DNA of 64,000 nt from Deltaproteobacteria bacterium. Lineage in GTDB: Bacteria > Desulfobacterota > Syntrophobacteria > Syntrophobacterales > Syntrophobacteraceae. Below, in pieces: positions 1 through 9,355 of the stretch (positions within the stretch are counted from its first letter, which is position 1; each line of letters begins with the position of its first letter). A program made the position numbers and the translations under genes. The stretch lies in NCBI GenBank assembly GCA_012517315.1, contig JAAYVE010000008.1:1-64000 (forward strand), written 5' to 3'. The notes below the pieces were generated by a model. It was not told the DNA's origin and ran no database searches. It saw only the letters and a program-made list of their open reading frames with translations.

Positions 1-1
1 A

Positions 2-181
2 AACCTCAGGGAACTTCCCGCAAAGCTCGAGGGCTGGAAGAGATACCAGCACAAGCGCACGGTTTGGGAGTACGTGGAGCTTGGAGACAGAAGAGGGACC
101 TGGAAGCGCTTTCGCCGGCTCATCTACTGCCGCAAGGTGAGGGAGAGCCAGCAGCTTCTGTGTGATTTCGCAAGGACCTGA
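2..181 (+). CDS. IS transposase, C-terminal fragment (IS1380/DDE-like)
   Basis: Open from the window edge to a TGA at 179-181; only the last 59 codons are visible. The residues read like the end of a DDE transposase: basic and aromatic, with a W-x3-Y, an EYVE and a WKRFRRLIYCR stretch, which resembles the C-terminal part of IS1380-family transposases that I recall. The catalytic residues would lie upstream, outside the window, so the family is tentative. The terminal inverted repeat should lie somewhere between this stop and the next gene; I could not define it without the left end. Confidence 0.5.
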   Translation, partial: NLRELPAKLEGWKRYQHKRTVWEYVELGDRRGTWKRFRRLIYCRKVRESQQLLCDFART

Positions 182-291
182 TTTGAGCGATTCTACGCTG
201 AGGCTGCTGTTAGACGACTTGCCATGCGGGCGAGGATATACCTCGTCTTTGCCAAGCAGCTGTAAGAGCGGCAGTAAAAGGATGCTTGAAG

Positions 292-1272
292 ATGAACAGG
301 ACACCTGAAAGAGGTTTTTCCGTTGGTCCGCAACCTGTCTTGAGTCGATATCGCGGTTCCCTCCTGGGTCTCGCCGTGGGGGACGCCCTGGGAACCACCC
401 TCGAATTCAGGTCTCCCGGCACCTTCGAACCATTGACGGAAATGGTCGGCGGCGGCCCTTTCCATCTGAGGGCAGGTGACTGGACCGACGACACCTCCAT
501 GGCTTTGTGTCTCGCCGAAAGCTTGATCGAGAGGAAGGGGTTCGACCCGAAAGACCAAATGCAGCGCTACGTGAGATGGTTTCGGGAGGGGCACCTGAGC
601 AGCAACGGCCGCTGCATCGACGTCGGCAACACGGTGCGGGAGGCGCTCACGCGATTCGAGCGCACGGGGGAGGCGTATGCCGGGTCGACGGATCCGTGGT
701 CTGCGGGGAACGGCTCCATCATGCGACTCACTCCCGTGCCCCTTTTCTTTGCGGGCAAACCGGAGGAAGCCATCGAGAAGTCGGCACTGAGTTCCAGGAC
801 GACCCACGGGGCTCCCGCTGCCGTGGACGCCTGCCGCTACCTGGGAGCATTGCTCACGGGAGCTCTTTGCGGTGCAACCAAGGAGGAACTGCTTTCCACC
901 CGGTACAGTCCCATTGAGGGATACTGGGATACCCACCCCCTGGTTGGGGAAATCGATGCCGTCGCATGCGGCTCGTTCAAACACCGCAACCCTCCGGATA
1001 TCAAGGGGAAGGGCTACGTGGTCGCCTCCCTGGAGGCGGCCCTCTGGGCATTTCACCGTTCCGGTTCATTCCGGGAAGGCTGCCTCATGGCGGTGAACTT
1101 GGGGGACGATGCGGACACGACCGGCGCCGTGTTCGGCCAACTCGCCGGGGCCTTCTACGGCGAGGAAGGCATTCCGGAATCGTGGCGCGATCAGCTCACC
1201 CACCGCTCCCTCATCGAATCCATGGCGGAGAAGCTCATGTCACGGGGGTTGCCTGCGAGATCCCATTTTTGA
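292..1272 (+). CDS. ADP-ribosylglycohydrolase family protein
   Basis: 326-residue member of the ADP-ribosyl-(dinitrogenase reductase) hydrolase family, which removes ADP-ribose from proteins or small molecules in the cytoplasm using two Mg ions. Visible family motifs are GDALG near the N-terminus, [10 protein letters not shown] (metal-binding T-D-D), GNGSIMR in the middle and [11 protein letters not shown] near the C-terminus, so both metal sites look intact. I prefer the ATG at 292 over the in-frame TTG at 286 because AAAGGA at about 277-282 sits 9 bases upstream of it. No DraT-like transferase is visible nearby and the gene stands alone downstream of an IS remnant, so its substrate cannot be read from context. 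A second family member lies at 48931-49830. Confidence 0.9.
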   Translation: MNRTPERGFSVGPQPVLSRYRGSLLGLAVGDALGTTLEFRSPGTFEPLTEMVGGGPFHLRAGDWTDDTSMALCLAESLIERKGFDPKDQMQRYVRWFREGHLSSNGRCIDVGNTVREALTRFERTGEAYAGSTDPWSAGNGSIMRLTPVPLFFAGKPEEAIEKSALSSRTTHGAPAAVDACRYLGALLTGALCGATKEELLSTRYSPIEGYWDTHPLVGEIDAVACGSFKHRNPPDIKGKGYVVASLEAALWAFHRSGSFREGCLMAVNLGDDADTTGAVFGQLAGAFYGEEGIPESWRDQLTHRSLIESMAEKLMSRGLPARSHF

Positions 1273-1441
1273 GCCGTTTGGTGGTCAAGAGGCACCAAAC
1301 TGAGGATGAAACGGCAAAGGTTCGGCTTCATCCGCCCTGTCCCTGCACCCCGCATGGAGAAGCCGTCCTCACACAGGACAATCCCCTTGTCCAAGAGCAT
1401 CCAGACGGTCTCTTCACGTGCAGTGAGCCCGCAGACAACTT

Positions 1442-2034
1442 TCAGGACGCTTGGGGCCATGAGACGGGCAAAACCGGCCATTGCCCGACGCCCTCGAAAA
1501 CGGAAGCGGCGGAGATGCTCTCAGGCGCGTAGACGATGAGCGTCACGAGGGGCAGTAGTCCGCCCTTGCGAAAGGCGAACAAAACGATGAGAAAAGCCGG
1601 GTAGAGAATATCCCACCAGAAAACGTATCCCGCATTGCCGGCCGCGAAGTTCTTGCGTCTCAACATGTCACGCACGTGGCCCGCAGCGCACCCCCAAAGA
1701 TAGACCGTTGCGACAATGACGGTGGCGAGGTGGAACTCATGTCCGTATCGGGGTGTCAGCAGGCCGAGCACAGCGATGGCGAGGGCGGCCAGCCCCACCT
1801 CCATTTGAAACGGGCTTCCTTTTTCCCATCCGATATGCTCTGCGACGGTATCGCTGAAAAAAATGTGACCGACGGCAAAACCGAGCATCTGAAATCCGAG
1901 CCCATAAAAAAGGGCGTTCTCTATCAGGAAACCCTCCATCCCGACCAACCTTGTTGCATCCCATCCGCGAAGGTGAAGATGAAGACGCACAACAACGGTA
2001 TGGCAACCGAATACCGCATCATGATCTGCTTCAT
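1442..2034 (-). pseudogene. DUF6790-like membrane protein, frameshifted near residue 33
   Basis: Two overlapping frames together look like one small membrane protein. The first starts at ATG 2034 behind a good ribosome site (GGAGAAGAGG) and encodes MKQIMMRYSVAIPLLCVF with a hydrophobic segment, but stops at 1924. The second frame, entered around 1930-1940, encodes FLIENALFYGLGFQML and then a multi-helix protein with GHIFFSDTVAEHIGW and GSPFQMEVG, which I associate with the DUF6790 family. The span from 2034 to the stop is 593 bases, not a multiple of three, as a one-base loss would give. An internal ATG at 1939 could still start a 165-residue protein, but without a visible ribosome site. Either a real mutation or a sequencing indel. 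Confidence 0.6.
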
Positions 2035-2340
2035 CGCCTCTTCTCCCAAACGAAAAACTCGGCCGCGCGCCCACGCTTTCTGAGCGTCCCCCTTTTCTCC
2101 AAAACGGTGGCCCCCTGTCAAGCACGGAAGAGGCGTTGAAACGGGAAAGACCATAGGCATCACGATCCGGTTGGTGTACCATGAGACCCTGTGGCCGGCG
2201 CCCCCCTACGCCCACATGGAGCTGTGGCAAGCTCACAACACACTGCGATGTCGAACCAAACGGCAACCGGCCCACCGTGGCAGGGGCGCCTCGGCCGGGA
2301 TGCCGAGAAGACCCTTGAAGGACGATCGGGAGCACCAAGC
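2035..2340. other. Divergent intergenic region upstream of hutU
   Basis: No coding region. On the minus strand a consensus -35 (TTGACA, complement of 2116-2121) faces the membrane-protein gene but has no good -10 at 17 bases. I see no convincing sigma70 or sigma54 promoter and no clear palindrome for the hut operon. Confidence 0.4.
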
Positions 2341-4053
2341 ATGGGAACAACATCCGTGACGAACCTCCTCCACGAACTTCACATCGGCTGCGGCAGGGCC
2401 CGGCCGGTGAGGGCCCCCCGGGGCTGCGAACTGCACTGCAAGGGATGGCAGCAGGAGGCGGCTTTGAGGATGCTCTGCAACAACCTGGATCCTGAATGCG
2501 GGGAAAATCCCGATGAACTCATCGTCTACGGCGGCACGGGACGAGCGGCCAGGAACTGGGAATGCTTCGACGCCATCGTTCGCTGCCTCCTCGAACTGGC
2601 AAACGACGAGACGCTTCTGATCCAGTCGGGAAAACCCGTGGCGGTCCTCGGGACCCACGCTTGGTCCCCCAGGGTGCTCATGGCGAATTCCAATCTCGTT
2701 CCCCGCTGGGCCGACTGGGAACACTTCCACGACCTGGAGGCGAAAGGGCTCATGATGTACGGCCAGATGACGGCGGGTTCCTGGATTTACATCGGAACCC
2801 AGGGAATCCTCCAGGGTACCTATGAAACCCTGGCGTCTCTGGCTCAAATGCACTGGAAGGGGTCCTTAAGGGGAAAGATCGTCGTGAGCGGCGGTCTCGG
2901 AGGCATGGGAGGGGCCCAGCCCCTGGCGGTGACCATGAACGACGGCGTCGTCATCTGCGTGGAAGTGGACCGGAGCCGAATCGAACGCCGCCTCCGGACG
3001 CGGTACCTCGACGTCATGACCCACGACCTGGGCGAGGCCGTTCACATGGCCAGAACCGCCGCCGGAGAGAAGCGACCCCTGTCCATCGGCCTCTTGGGAA
3101 ACGCAGCGGAAGCGCTCCCCACCATGGTCCGCAGGGGATTCGTCCCGGACGTGGTCACAGACCAGACGAGCGCCCACGACGAACTGAACGGTTACGTGCC
3201 GGCGGGGATTCCCTACGAAGAGGCCCTGGTGCTTCGCAAAACGGACCCCGGCCGTTATGTGGACATGGCTCTCGATTCCATGGCACTCCATTGCCGCGCG
3301 ATCCTGGACATGAAAAACCGTGGAGCCGTCGCGTTCGATTACGGGAACAACTTGCGGGGACAGGCCTTGAGGCGTGGTGTTCACAACGCCTTCGACTACC
3401 CCGGATTCGTGCCCGCTTACATCCGCCCTCTATTCTGCGAGGGTGAAGGCCCATTTCGCTGGGTAGCCCTGTCGGGAGACCCTGAAGACATCCGGGTGAC
3501 CGACAACGCCCTCATGGAAGCCTTCCCCCACAAGGAGCGTATGGTGCGATGGCTGCAGCTCGCCCAGGGGAGAGTGGAACACATGGGGCTCCCGGCCCGC
3601 ATCTGCTGGCTCAGCTACGGGGAGAGGGAGCGTGCCGGTTTGATTTTTAACGAGCTCGTGGGCAGTGGGAAGGTCAAGGCACCCATCGTCATCGGCAGGG
3701 ACCACCTGGACTGCGGCTCCGTGGCCTCGCCCAACCGTGAGACGGAAGGGATGCGGGACGGCTCCGACATCGTGGCCGACTGGGCCGTTTTGAACGCCAT
3801 GGTGAACGTGGCTTCGGGGGCGAGCTGGGTCGCCTTCCACGACGGCGGCGGCGTGGGTATCGGATACGCCCTGCACGCCGGCCAGGTCACCGTGGCGGAC
3901 GGGACCGGCGAAGGCGCCCGCCGCGTGGCCGCCGTTCTGCGCAATGACCCGGCGACGGGCATCGCCCGCCATGCGGACGCAGGCTACCAGCGGTCCGTGG
4001 AGGTGGCACGGGACCGAGGCGTCAAGCTCCCCATGATCAACATGTTCAGGTAG
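2341..4053 (+). CDS. hutU: Urocanate hydratase
   Basis: 570 residues, second step of histidine breakdown: hydration of urocanate to 4-imidazolone-5-propionate with a tightly bound NAD, cytoplasmic. Family signatures run the full length: [18 protein letters not shown] and [13 protein letters not shown] near the N-terminus, the [11 protein letters not shown] dinucleotide-binding loop, [15 protein letters not shown] around the active-site cysteine, and [18 protein letters not shown] near the C-terminus. The frame is open upstream to 2191, but the preceding residues are unlike the family, and ATG 2341 with GGGAG about 10 bases upstream gives the usual length. First gene of a same-strand cluster hutU-hutI-hutH-ftcD-fchA. 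Confidence 0.95.
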   Translation: MGTTSVTNLLHELHIGCGRARPVRAPRGCELHCKGWQQEAALRMLCNNLDPECGENPDELIVYGGTGRAARNWECFDAIVRCLLELANDETLLIQSGKPVAVLGTHAWSPRVLMANSNLVPRWADWEHFHDLEAKGLMMYGQMTAGSWIYIGTQGILQGTYETLASLAQMHWKGSLRGKIVVSGGLGGMGGAQPLAVTMNDGVVICVEVDRSRIERRLRTRYLDVMTHDLGEAVHMARTAAGEKRPLSIGLLGNAAEALPTMVRRGFVPDVVTDQTSAHDELNGYVPAGIPYEEALVLRKTDPGRYVDMALDSMALHCRAILDMKNRGAVAFDYGNNLRGQALRRGVHNAFDYPGFVPAYIRPLFCEGEGPFRWVALSGDPEDIRVTDNALMEAFPHKERMVRWLQLAQGRVEHMGLPARICWLSYGERERAGLIFNELVGSGKVKAPIVIGRDHLDCGSVASPNRETEGMRDGSDIVADWAVLNAMVNVASGASWVAFHDGGGVGIGYALHAGQVTVADGTGEGARRVAAVLRNDPATGIARHADAGYQRSVEVARDRGVKLPMINMFR

Positions 4054-4103
4054 GCCCCACCCACGGAACCACGTCACATGACATCCCCCGACGGCGGGTG
4101 CAC

Positions 4104-5354
4104 ATGATTCGAAAACTCTTCACAAATGGACGCATCTTCAGCCCCCTGGACCAGGGGACCCCTCTTGCGGGGGAGCTTCAGGGACGGGTGATCCACTTTC
4201 CCAGGGGGGCCATGTGCGTGTGCAACGGCTTGATCGAAGTGGTGGGGAATGAGGAGGAGGTCCTGAAAAACCCCGTCTGTCGCCGGATCGATTTAGAAGT
4301 GGACTGCAGAGGGTATTGCGTCATCCCGGGCTTTGTGGACTGTCACACCCACATGTGCTTTGTCAAGAGGAGGGAGGAGGAGTTCGTCCAGCGGCTCGAG
4401 GGGGCGGATTACCTCGAAATCCTGCGCCGGGGGGGAGGTATCCTGTCATCAGTTCGCACCGTCAGGGAGGCTCCCGATGCGGAACTGCACGCCATGACCC
4501 GCAGGCATGCCCGGGCCGCTCTCCAGCTGGGAACCACCACGCTGGAAATCAAAAGCGGTTATGGACTGGAGACGGCCTCGGAACTCAGGATGCTTAGGAT
4601 CATCGGTCAACTGGGGCGGGAAATGCCCCAGGACGTCGTCGCCACGTTCCTTGGGGCTCACGCCTTGCCTTGGGAGTTCACAGGAAATCCGGACGACTAC
4701 GTGGACCTCGTTGTCCATGAGATGATCCCTGCGGTGGCGAAAGAGGGCCTCGCCCGGTTTTGCGATGTCTTTTGTGAACGGGGGGTGTTCGATGCGGGGC
4801 AGAGCCGCCGCATCCTGGAATCCGCCCGGAGCTGGGGACTGGGGCTCAAGATCCATGCGGACGAACTCCACGATGTGGGCGGAGCGGCCCTGGCGGCGGA
4901 CCTGCGGGTGACCTCCGCAGAACACCTCCTTCGCTCCAGCGAGGCGAACATCCGGGCCATGGCCCGGGCCGGGGTCACAGGGGTCCTGCTCCCCGCAACC
5001 GCTTACAGCATGAGAAAAGAGTACGCGCCAGCCCGCAGGATGGTGGAACTCGGCCTCCCCATTGCCATCGCCACCGACTGCAACCCAGGGACGGGGTACA
5101 CGGAATCCATGCCGTTCGTTTTTGGACTGTCCGTCCTCAACATGGGCCTCTCCATCCGGGAAGCCCTGGTCGCCTCCACCCTCAACGCCGCCTATGCCGT
5201 GGGGCTGGGCAGGAAAGTGGGGAGCCTGGAGGTGGGAAAGCAAGCGGATTTCCTGCTCCTGGACGGGGACAGTCCCGCCATATTGGCCTATCACGCCGGT
5301 GTCTCCCCAGTTGTGGAAGTCTATAAACAGGGGGAACCGGTCTACTCGTGCTAG
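4104..5354 (+). CDS. hutI: Imidazolonepropionase
   Basis: Amidohydrolase-superfamily enzyme, 416 residues, third step of the hut pathway: opens imidazolonepropionate to N-formimino-L-glutamate with one metal ion. The metal-binding HTH is in GFVDCHTHMCF (about residues 75-85); TLEIKSGYGL, GAHALPWEF, a LKIHADEL helix and the DCNPGT motif with the metal-ligand aspartate all follow in family order. Starts either at ATG 4104 or at GTG 4098 two codons earlier; the G-rich GGCGGGTG fits the ATG. It follows hutU by about 50 bases, and hutH lies 127 bases downstream, consistent with one transcript. Confidence 0.95.
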   Translation: MIRKLFTNGRIFSPLDQGTPLAGELQGRVIHFPRGAMCVCNGLIEVVGNEEEVLKNPVCRRIDLEVDCRGYCVIPGFVDCHTHMCFVKRREEEFVQRLEGADYLEILRRGGGILSSVRTVREAPDAELHAMTRRHARAALQLGTTTLEIKSGYGLETASELRMLRIIGQLGREMPQDVVATFLGAHALPWEFTGNPDDYVDLVVHEMIPAVAKEGLARFCDVFCERGVFDAGQSRRILESARSWGLGLKIHADELHDVGGAALAADLRVTSAEHLLRSSEANIRAMARAGVTGVLLPATAYSMRKEYAPARRMVELGLPIAIATDCNPGTGYTESMPFVFGLSVLNMGLSIREALVASTLNAAYAVGLGRKVGSLEVGKQADFLLLDGDSPAILAYHAGVSPVVEVYKQGEPVYSC

Positions 5355-5481
5355 GCCGTGACGGTGCTGGCGTCCGCCCTTTTGGAGTGGACGCAGGGCA
5401 CTGGATTCCGCGACGCCAGCAGGCCGGCCGATGCCGCCGGGACACCGCCTTCGGCAGGCGTTCAAGGGGGATTTCCATCCT

Positions 5482-7011
5482 ATGAAGCAAATTGTGATCG
5501 GCATGGACGGGATGACGCTTGAAGACCTCGTGGCCATCGCGCGGGAGGGAGCTTCGATTCGCCTTGCCGAGGAGTGCAGGGAGAGGGTTTGCCGGTCGCG
5601 TGCCCTTGTGGAAAAATGGCTGCGGGAAGGGCGGATCATCTATGGGATGACGACCGGCTTCGGGGCCCTGAGCGATGTCATCATCCCCGCCGAGGAAACG
5701 AGACTCCTGCAGCAGAACGTTCTCATGAGCCATGCAGCCGGGCTGGGTCCTCTGCTCGACGAAGAGACCGTCCGGGCCGTCATGGCTCTTCGGGTGAAGG
5801 ACCTGGCCAGGGGCAATTCGGGCATCAGGGTGGAAACATTGGAACGGCTGGCGGAGCTGCTCAATCGCGGGGTTCTGCCGGCGGTCCCGGAAAAGGGTTC
5901 CGTGGGAGCCAGCGGAGACCTGGCCCCGCTGGCCCACTTGTCCCTCATCCTCATCGGCTTGGGGGAGGCGTTTTTTCAGGGTGTGCGGATGGCTGGCGCA
6001 GAAGCCCTCAAAAGATGCGGTTTCGATCCTCTCCAGTTGGAAGCCGGGGAAGGTCTCGCCTTGGTGAACGGCACCCAGATGACGACCGCCATGGGAGGCC
6101 TTGCGGCCTATGACGCGGGTCAACTGGCCAAGACGGCCGACGTTGCAGCGGCCATGAGCCTGGAGGTGCTCCTGGGGAGTCGCACCGAATTCGACCCGAG
6201 GATCCACCGGCTGCGTCCCCATCCAGGCCAGGCGGCGGCGGCGGAAAACATGGGCCGCATCATCCGGGGGAGCGAAATCGTTTCCTCTCACAAGGACTGC
6301 CGCCGCATCCAGGACGCTTACACCCTCCGTTGCTCCCCGCAGGTCCACGGGGCGAGCAGGGACGCCATCGGCTACGCGAGGCGGGTGCTGGAGACGGAGA
6401 TGAATTCCTCCACCAACAATCCCTTGATTCTGCCGGAGTCCGAGGAGTTCCTCCTGGGGGGGAACTTCCACGGCCAGCCCGTGGGGCTTGCCCTCGATTT
6501 TCTCTGCATGGCCGTCTCCGAGCTTGCCAACATATCCGAGAGGCGCATCGAGCGGCTGGTGAATCCCCAACTGAGCGGGCTTCCCGCCTTTCTCGTGAGC
6601 GAAGGGGGACTCAACTCGGGGTACATGATCGCCCAGTACACCGCAGCGGCCCTCGTTTCGGAAAACAAGGTGCTCTCCCATCCTGCCAGCGTGGACTCCA
6701 TACCCACCTCGGCCAACAAGGAAGACCATGTGCCCATGAGTCCCATTGCCGCCCGCAAGTGCCGGGAGGTCGTGAAAAACGCCCAGTATGTCCTCGCCAT
6801 CGAACTGATCTGCGGGGCTCAGGCCCTGGATCTCTTCACCAATCTCAAGCCGGGCGATGGGACACTGGCTGCATACAAAAGAATCCGGGACTCCATTTCC
6901 CACCTGGAATCAGACCGGATCCTATCCACCGATATCGAGACGATGGTCGGACTCATCCACAGCGGCACCCTCCTTTGCGAAGTGGAATCGGCGGTGGGGG
7001 AACTGCTGTAG
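5482..7011 (+). CDS. hutH: Histidine ammonia-lyase
   Basis: 509 residues, first step of histidine degradation: elimination of ammonia to give urocanate. The self-cyclising Ala-Ser-Gly that forms the MIO cofactor is present (A143-S144-G145 in GSVGASGDLAPLAH), as are the catalytic tyrosine in YGMTTGFG (Y54), the ARGNSG stretch, the HGASRDAIGY region and NSSTNNPL. I start at ATG 5482, which gives the family-like N-terminus with a short purine-rich site upstream, rather than at 5431. It is the third gene of the operon although it encodes the first reaction. All catalytic landmarks are intact, so an active enzyme is expected. Confidence 0.95.
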   Translation: MKQIVIGMDGMTLEDLVAIAREGASIRLAEECRERVCRSRALVEKWLREGRIIYGMTTGFGALSDVIIPAEETRLLQQNVLMSHAAGLGPLLDEETVRAVMALRVKDLARGNSGIRVETLERLAELLNRGVLPAVPEKGSVGASGDLAPLAHLSLILIGLGEAFFQGVRMAGAEALKRCGFDPLQLEAGEGLALVNGTQMTTAMGGLAAYDAGQLAKTADVAAAMSLEVLLGSRTEFDPRIHRLRPHPGQAAAAENMGRIIRGSEIVSSHKDCRRIQDAYTLRCSPQVHGASRDAIGYARRVLETEMNSSTNNPLILPESEEFLLGGNFHGQPVGLALDFLCMAVSELANISERRIERLVNPQLSGLPAFLVSEGGLNSGYMIAQYTAAALVSENKVLSHPASVDSIPTSANKEDHVPMSPIAARKCREVVKNAQYVLAIELICGAQALDLFTNLKPGDGTLAAYKRIRDSISHLESDRILSTDIETMVGLIHSGTLLCEVESAVGELL

Positions 7012-7109
7012 GCCGGTCCGGCAGGAGAAGCCACCCCGCCCTCGAGGGGCGGATGCCGTATGGACCATATGCAGCGCACCCTTGGGAGCTTCACGGAGTT
7101 TCCTTCATC

Positions 7110-8033
7110 ATGGCGAGACAACTTTTGGAATGTGTCCCCAATTTCAGCGAAGGGCGGAGGACGGACGTCATCGAGGCCATTCTTGAGCCTTTTCGCCGAA
7201 TCAAAGGGTGCGGGCTCCTCGATCATCGGGCGGACAGGGACCACAATCGCCTGGTGGTGAGCCTGGCGGGGTCGCCCGGACCCGTCCAGGACGCCCTCAT
7301 CCAGGCCGCAAAGATCGCCGTCGAGCGCATCGACATGGAGGGGCACCAAGGGGGCCATCCGCGCATTGGGGCGGTGGATGTCATCCCCTTCGTGCCCCTG
7401 CAGGACATGACCATGGAGGACTGCGTGTCCCTGGCAAGGGAATTCGGCAAACGCTACCATGAGGAGACGGGGATCCCTGTGTATTATTATGAAGAAGCCG
7501 CTTTGAATCCGGATCGCAGGCGTCTGGAGGTGATCCGGAAGGGCCAGTACGAGGGACTCAAGGAAGAGATCGGGCGCCCGGAGAGGCACCCGGACGTGGG
7601 AGCGCCAAGGCTGCACCCGACGGCCGGTGCGACGGTCATCGGCGCGAGAAAGCCTCTCGTCGCCTTCAATGTTAACCTGGAGACCCGGGATTTGCGCATC
7701 GCAAAGGAAATCGCCCGAGCGATCCGCAAGTCCGGCGGAGGACTTGGCCACGTGAAGGCCATCGGACTTCCCGTTGAAAAGCGGAACCTCGTCCAGGTAA
7801 GTCTGAACCTCGTCGACCACGAGAAAAATCCCCTCTACCGGGTATTGGAACTCATCCGGATGGAAGCCCGAAGGTGGGGGGTCACCGTGGTGGAAACCGA
7901 ATTGTGCGGGATGGTGCCGGCGGAAGCCATGTTGGAGAGCCTTGCCTACTACCTGCAACTGACGGGTTTCAGTGCCCGCCAAGTCCTTCAGTTGCGTTTG
8001 CTCCACTCCCTCCTTTCTGAACAGGACCCCTGA
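7110..8033 (+). CDS. ftcD: Glutamate formimidoyltransferase
   Basis: 307 residues matching the N-terminal (formiminotransferase) half of eukaryotic FTCD. It moves the formimino group of N-formiminoglutamate to tetrahydrofolate and releases glutamate. The start ECVPNFSEGRR is typical, and the catalytic histidine lies in GGHPRIGAVDVIPF (H83, equivalent to H82 of the mammalian enzyme). ATG 7110 follows CACGGAG. The cyclodeaminase half is a separate gene immediately downstream, the usual arrangement in anaerobes. Its presence, with no hutF or hutG in the cluster, shows that this organism uses the folate-dependent branch of histidine degradation. Confidence 0.93.
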   Translation: MARQLLECVPNFSEGRRTDVIEAILEPFRRIKGCGLLDHRADRDHNRLVVSLAGSPGPVQDALIQAAKIAVERIDMEGHQGGHPRIGAVDVIPFVPLQDMTMEDCVSLAREFGKRYHEETGIPVYYYEEAALNPDRRRLEVIRKGQYEGLKEEIGRPERHPDVGAPRLHPTAGATVIGARKPLVAFNVNLETRDLRIAKEIARAIRKSGGGLGHVKAIGLPVEKRNLVQVSLNLVDHEKNPLYRVLELIRMEARRWGVTVVETELCGMVPAEAMLESLAYYLQLTGFSARQVLQLRLLHSLLSEQDP

Positions 8034-8060
8034 ACCGGCACCCCGGGAGGATATTGGGTC

Positions 8061-8705
8061 ATGGACGGTAAGACCATGAAGTTCGTCCAACTGTCCGTTC
8101 AGGACTTTGTGGCAAGACTTGCGGCAAGAACCGCGGTCCCGGGAGGCGGATGCGCGGGGGCCCTCTGCGGCGCCCTCGGCGCCGGACTCTCCAGGATGGT
8201 GGCCAGCCTCACGGTGGACAAGGACGATTCCACAACCGGCCCGGCGGAGATGAAACACGTGGAGGAAGAAGCCCGCACCCTTGCGGACCATTTCCTCGAC
8301 CTCGTGGATCGCGATGGGGCCGCTTACCGGAAAGTGATCGCAGCTGCCAGACTTCCCCGGAACACGGAAAAAGAGAAGCATGCCAGGCATGCGGCGATTC
8401 AGGGAGCCCTCAAGGCGGCGGCCGGGGTTCCCCTGGAGACCCTGAGGGCGGCGGAGAAGTTGTTGAGCCTGGCGAAGACGGCGATCGAACTGGGCAACCC
8501 CAAGGCGGTGACGGACGCGGGAGCCGCCCTCCACCTGGCCCGAGGCGCCGCTTCGGTCGCCCTGGCGAACGTACGCATCAATCTCTTGTCCATCGAAGAC
8601 GAGGCATTTGTGGCAGAGTGTCGCCGGGAACTGAGCGAGGTCACGAAGCGGTTCGACCTGCTCTTCCAGGAAGGGGAGAGACGCCTGGAGCTTCGACTGG
8701 TGTGA
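8061..8705 (+). CDS. fchA: Formiminotetrahydrofolate cyclodeaminase
   Basis: 214-residue, all-helical FTCD C-terminal family protein. It converts 5-formimino-THF to 5,10-methenyl-THF with release of ammonia. The glycine-rich N-terminal motif TAVPGGGCAGALCGALGAGL is characteristic, followed by long helices and a DGAAYRKV segment. ATG 8061 lies 27 bases after the upstream stop, with GGGAGG nearby. It is the last gene of the hut operon: together the five enzymes turn histidine into glutamate, two ammonia and methenyl-THF, and the last can yield formate and ATP through downstream folate enzymes not seen in this window. Confidence 0.92.
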   Translation: MDGKTMKFVQLSVQDFVARLAARTAVPGGGCAGALCGALGAGLSRMVASLTVDKDDSTTGPAEMKHVEEEARTLADHFLDLVDRDGAAYRKVIAAARLPRNTEKEKHARHAAIQGALKAAAGVPLETLRAAEKLLSLAKTAIELGNPKAVTDAGAALHLARGAASVALANVRINLLSIEDEAFVAECRRELSEVTKRFDLLFQEGERRLELRLV

Positions 8706-8721
8706 CGGACCCAGTGGTTGG

Positions 8722-8738
8722 AAGGCCCCAGGGGCCTT
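8722..8738 (+). terminator. Hairpin after the hut operon (weak terminator candidate)
   Basis: Perfect inverted repeat AAGGCCC-CAG-GGGCCTT starts 17 bases after the fchA stop. Only three T follow, so it would be a weak intrinsic terminator or a processing/stability stem. Confidence 0.4.
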
Positions 8739-8853
8739 TCACGATGGGAAGGATCCTCCAAGAGCCCCTGTAAGGGCACGGCGAACCCACTGAACAATCA
8801 CGATCCCTTTCGAACGGGTGACAGCCCCTGAATCCTCCCGCAGCAGTTCCACT

Positions 8854-9299
8854 TCAGAGCCGGCGCAGCTCAATCGTTCCCGCCTTTGTGTGTGGCGCGG
8901 AAATCCCCCTATAGAGTGCAAATTGAAGCTCATCCCTCAATGCAGCCAATTTAGGATATTTAACGCCACTCACCACGCACAGGGACGCTTCCACTTTGAG
9001 GTGCCAGTTTCTCTATCATGCGGCACCGAAAGCCATTGTACTCGGACACAGATCGCGTTCTTCCCATTCAGAAGCGACAATCTTCCTGCCTGAATCCCCT
9101 TGCGAATGATGTTTTCAAGGCGCTGCCGTCCAACGCCAGGAAACATTTGAGCGAGGTCGCGGCATACTTGCCATACTGTGAATCGCTTCCCCTCCGTGCC
9201 AATGTGACCGAGGTTCGAGGATCTGGAAGTGCTGGAGAAAACCAAGGCCATGAATTTGGAGCCGGAGGGCGACTTCCTCACTGTGTCCCGAGGCTGCAA
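8854..9299 (-). pseudogene. Possible remnant of an unidentified gene, two frames
   Basis: Inside a 650-base stretch with no intact gene (8706-9355). On the minus strand one frame (9299 downward) reads plausibly around DLAQMFPGVGRQRLENIIRK, and an adjacent frame continues with LKVEASLCVVSGVKYPKLAA and ends in a basic tail at 8854. Joining them requires a frame change near 8990-9010. I do not recognise the product. Base composition here is less GC-rich than in the neighbouring genes. This could be a decayed gene or chance open frames. Confidence 0.22.
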
Positions 9300-9355
9300 C
9301 CCACGAAGTTGCCCCCTGTGAACGAAACGAGAGGATGTCGGGGGATTCCTGCTCC

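Noticed and set aside
1442-2353. Full-length 303-codon frame for the membrane protein on the minus strand
   Set aside because: Residues 1-135 are not hydrophobic or family-like and contain no plausible start with ribosome site; the real N-terminus lies in another frame from 2034.
4449-8534. Long antisense open frames opposite the hut genes (about 400-570 codons)
   Set aside because: They mirror hutI, hutH and ftcD codon structure, have no ribosome sites and no recognisable domains; typical for GC-rich genomes.
9200-9240. tRNA-like GTTCGA string
   Set aside because: No acceptor, D or anticodon arm around it; no tRNA was found in the window.
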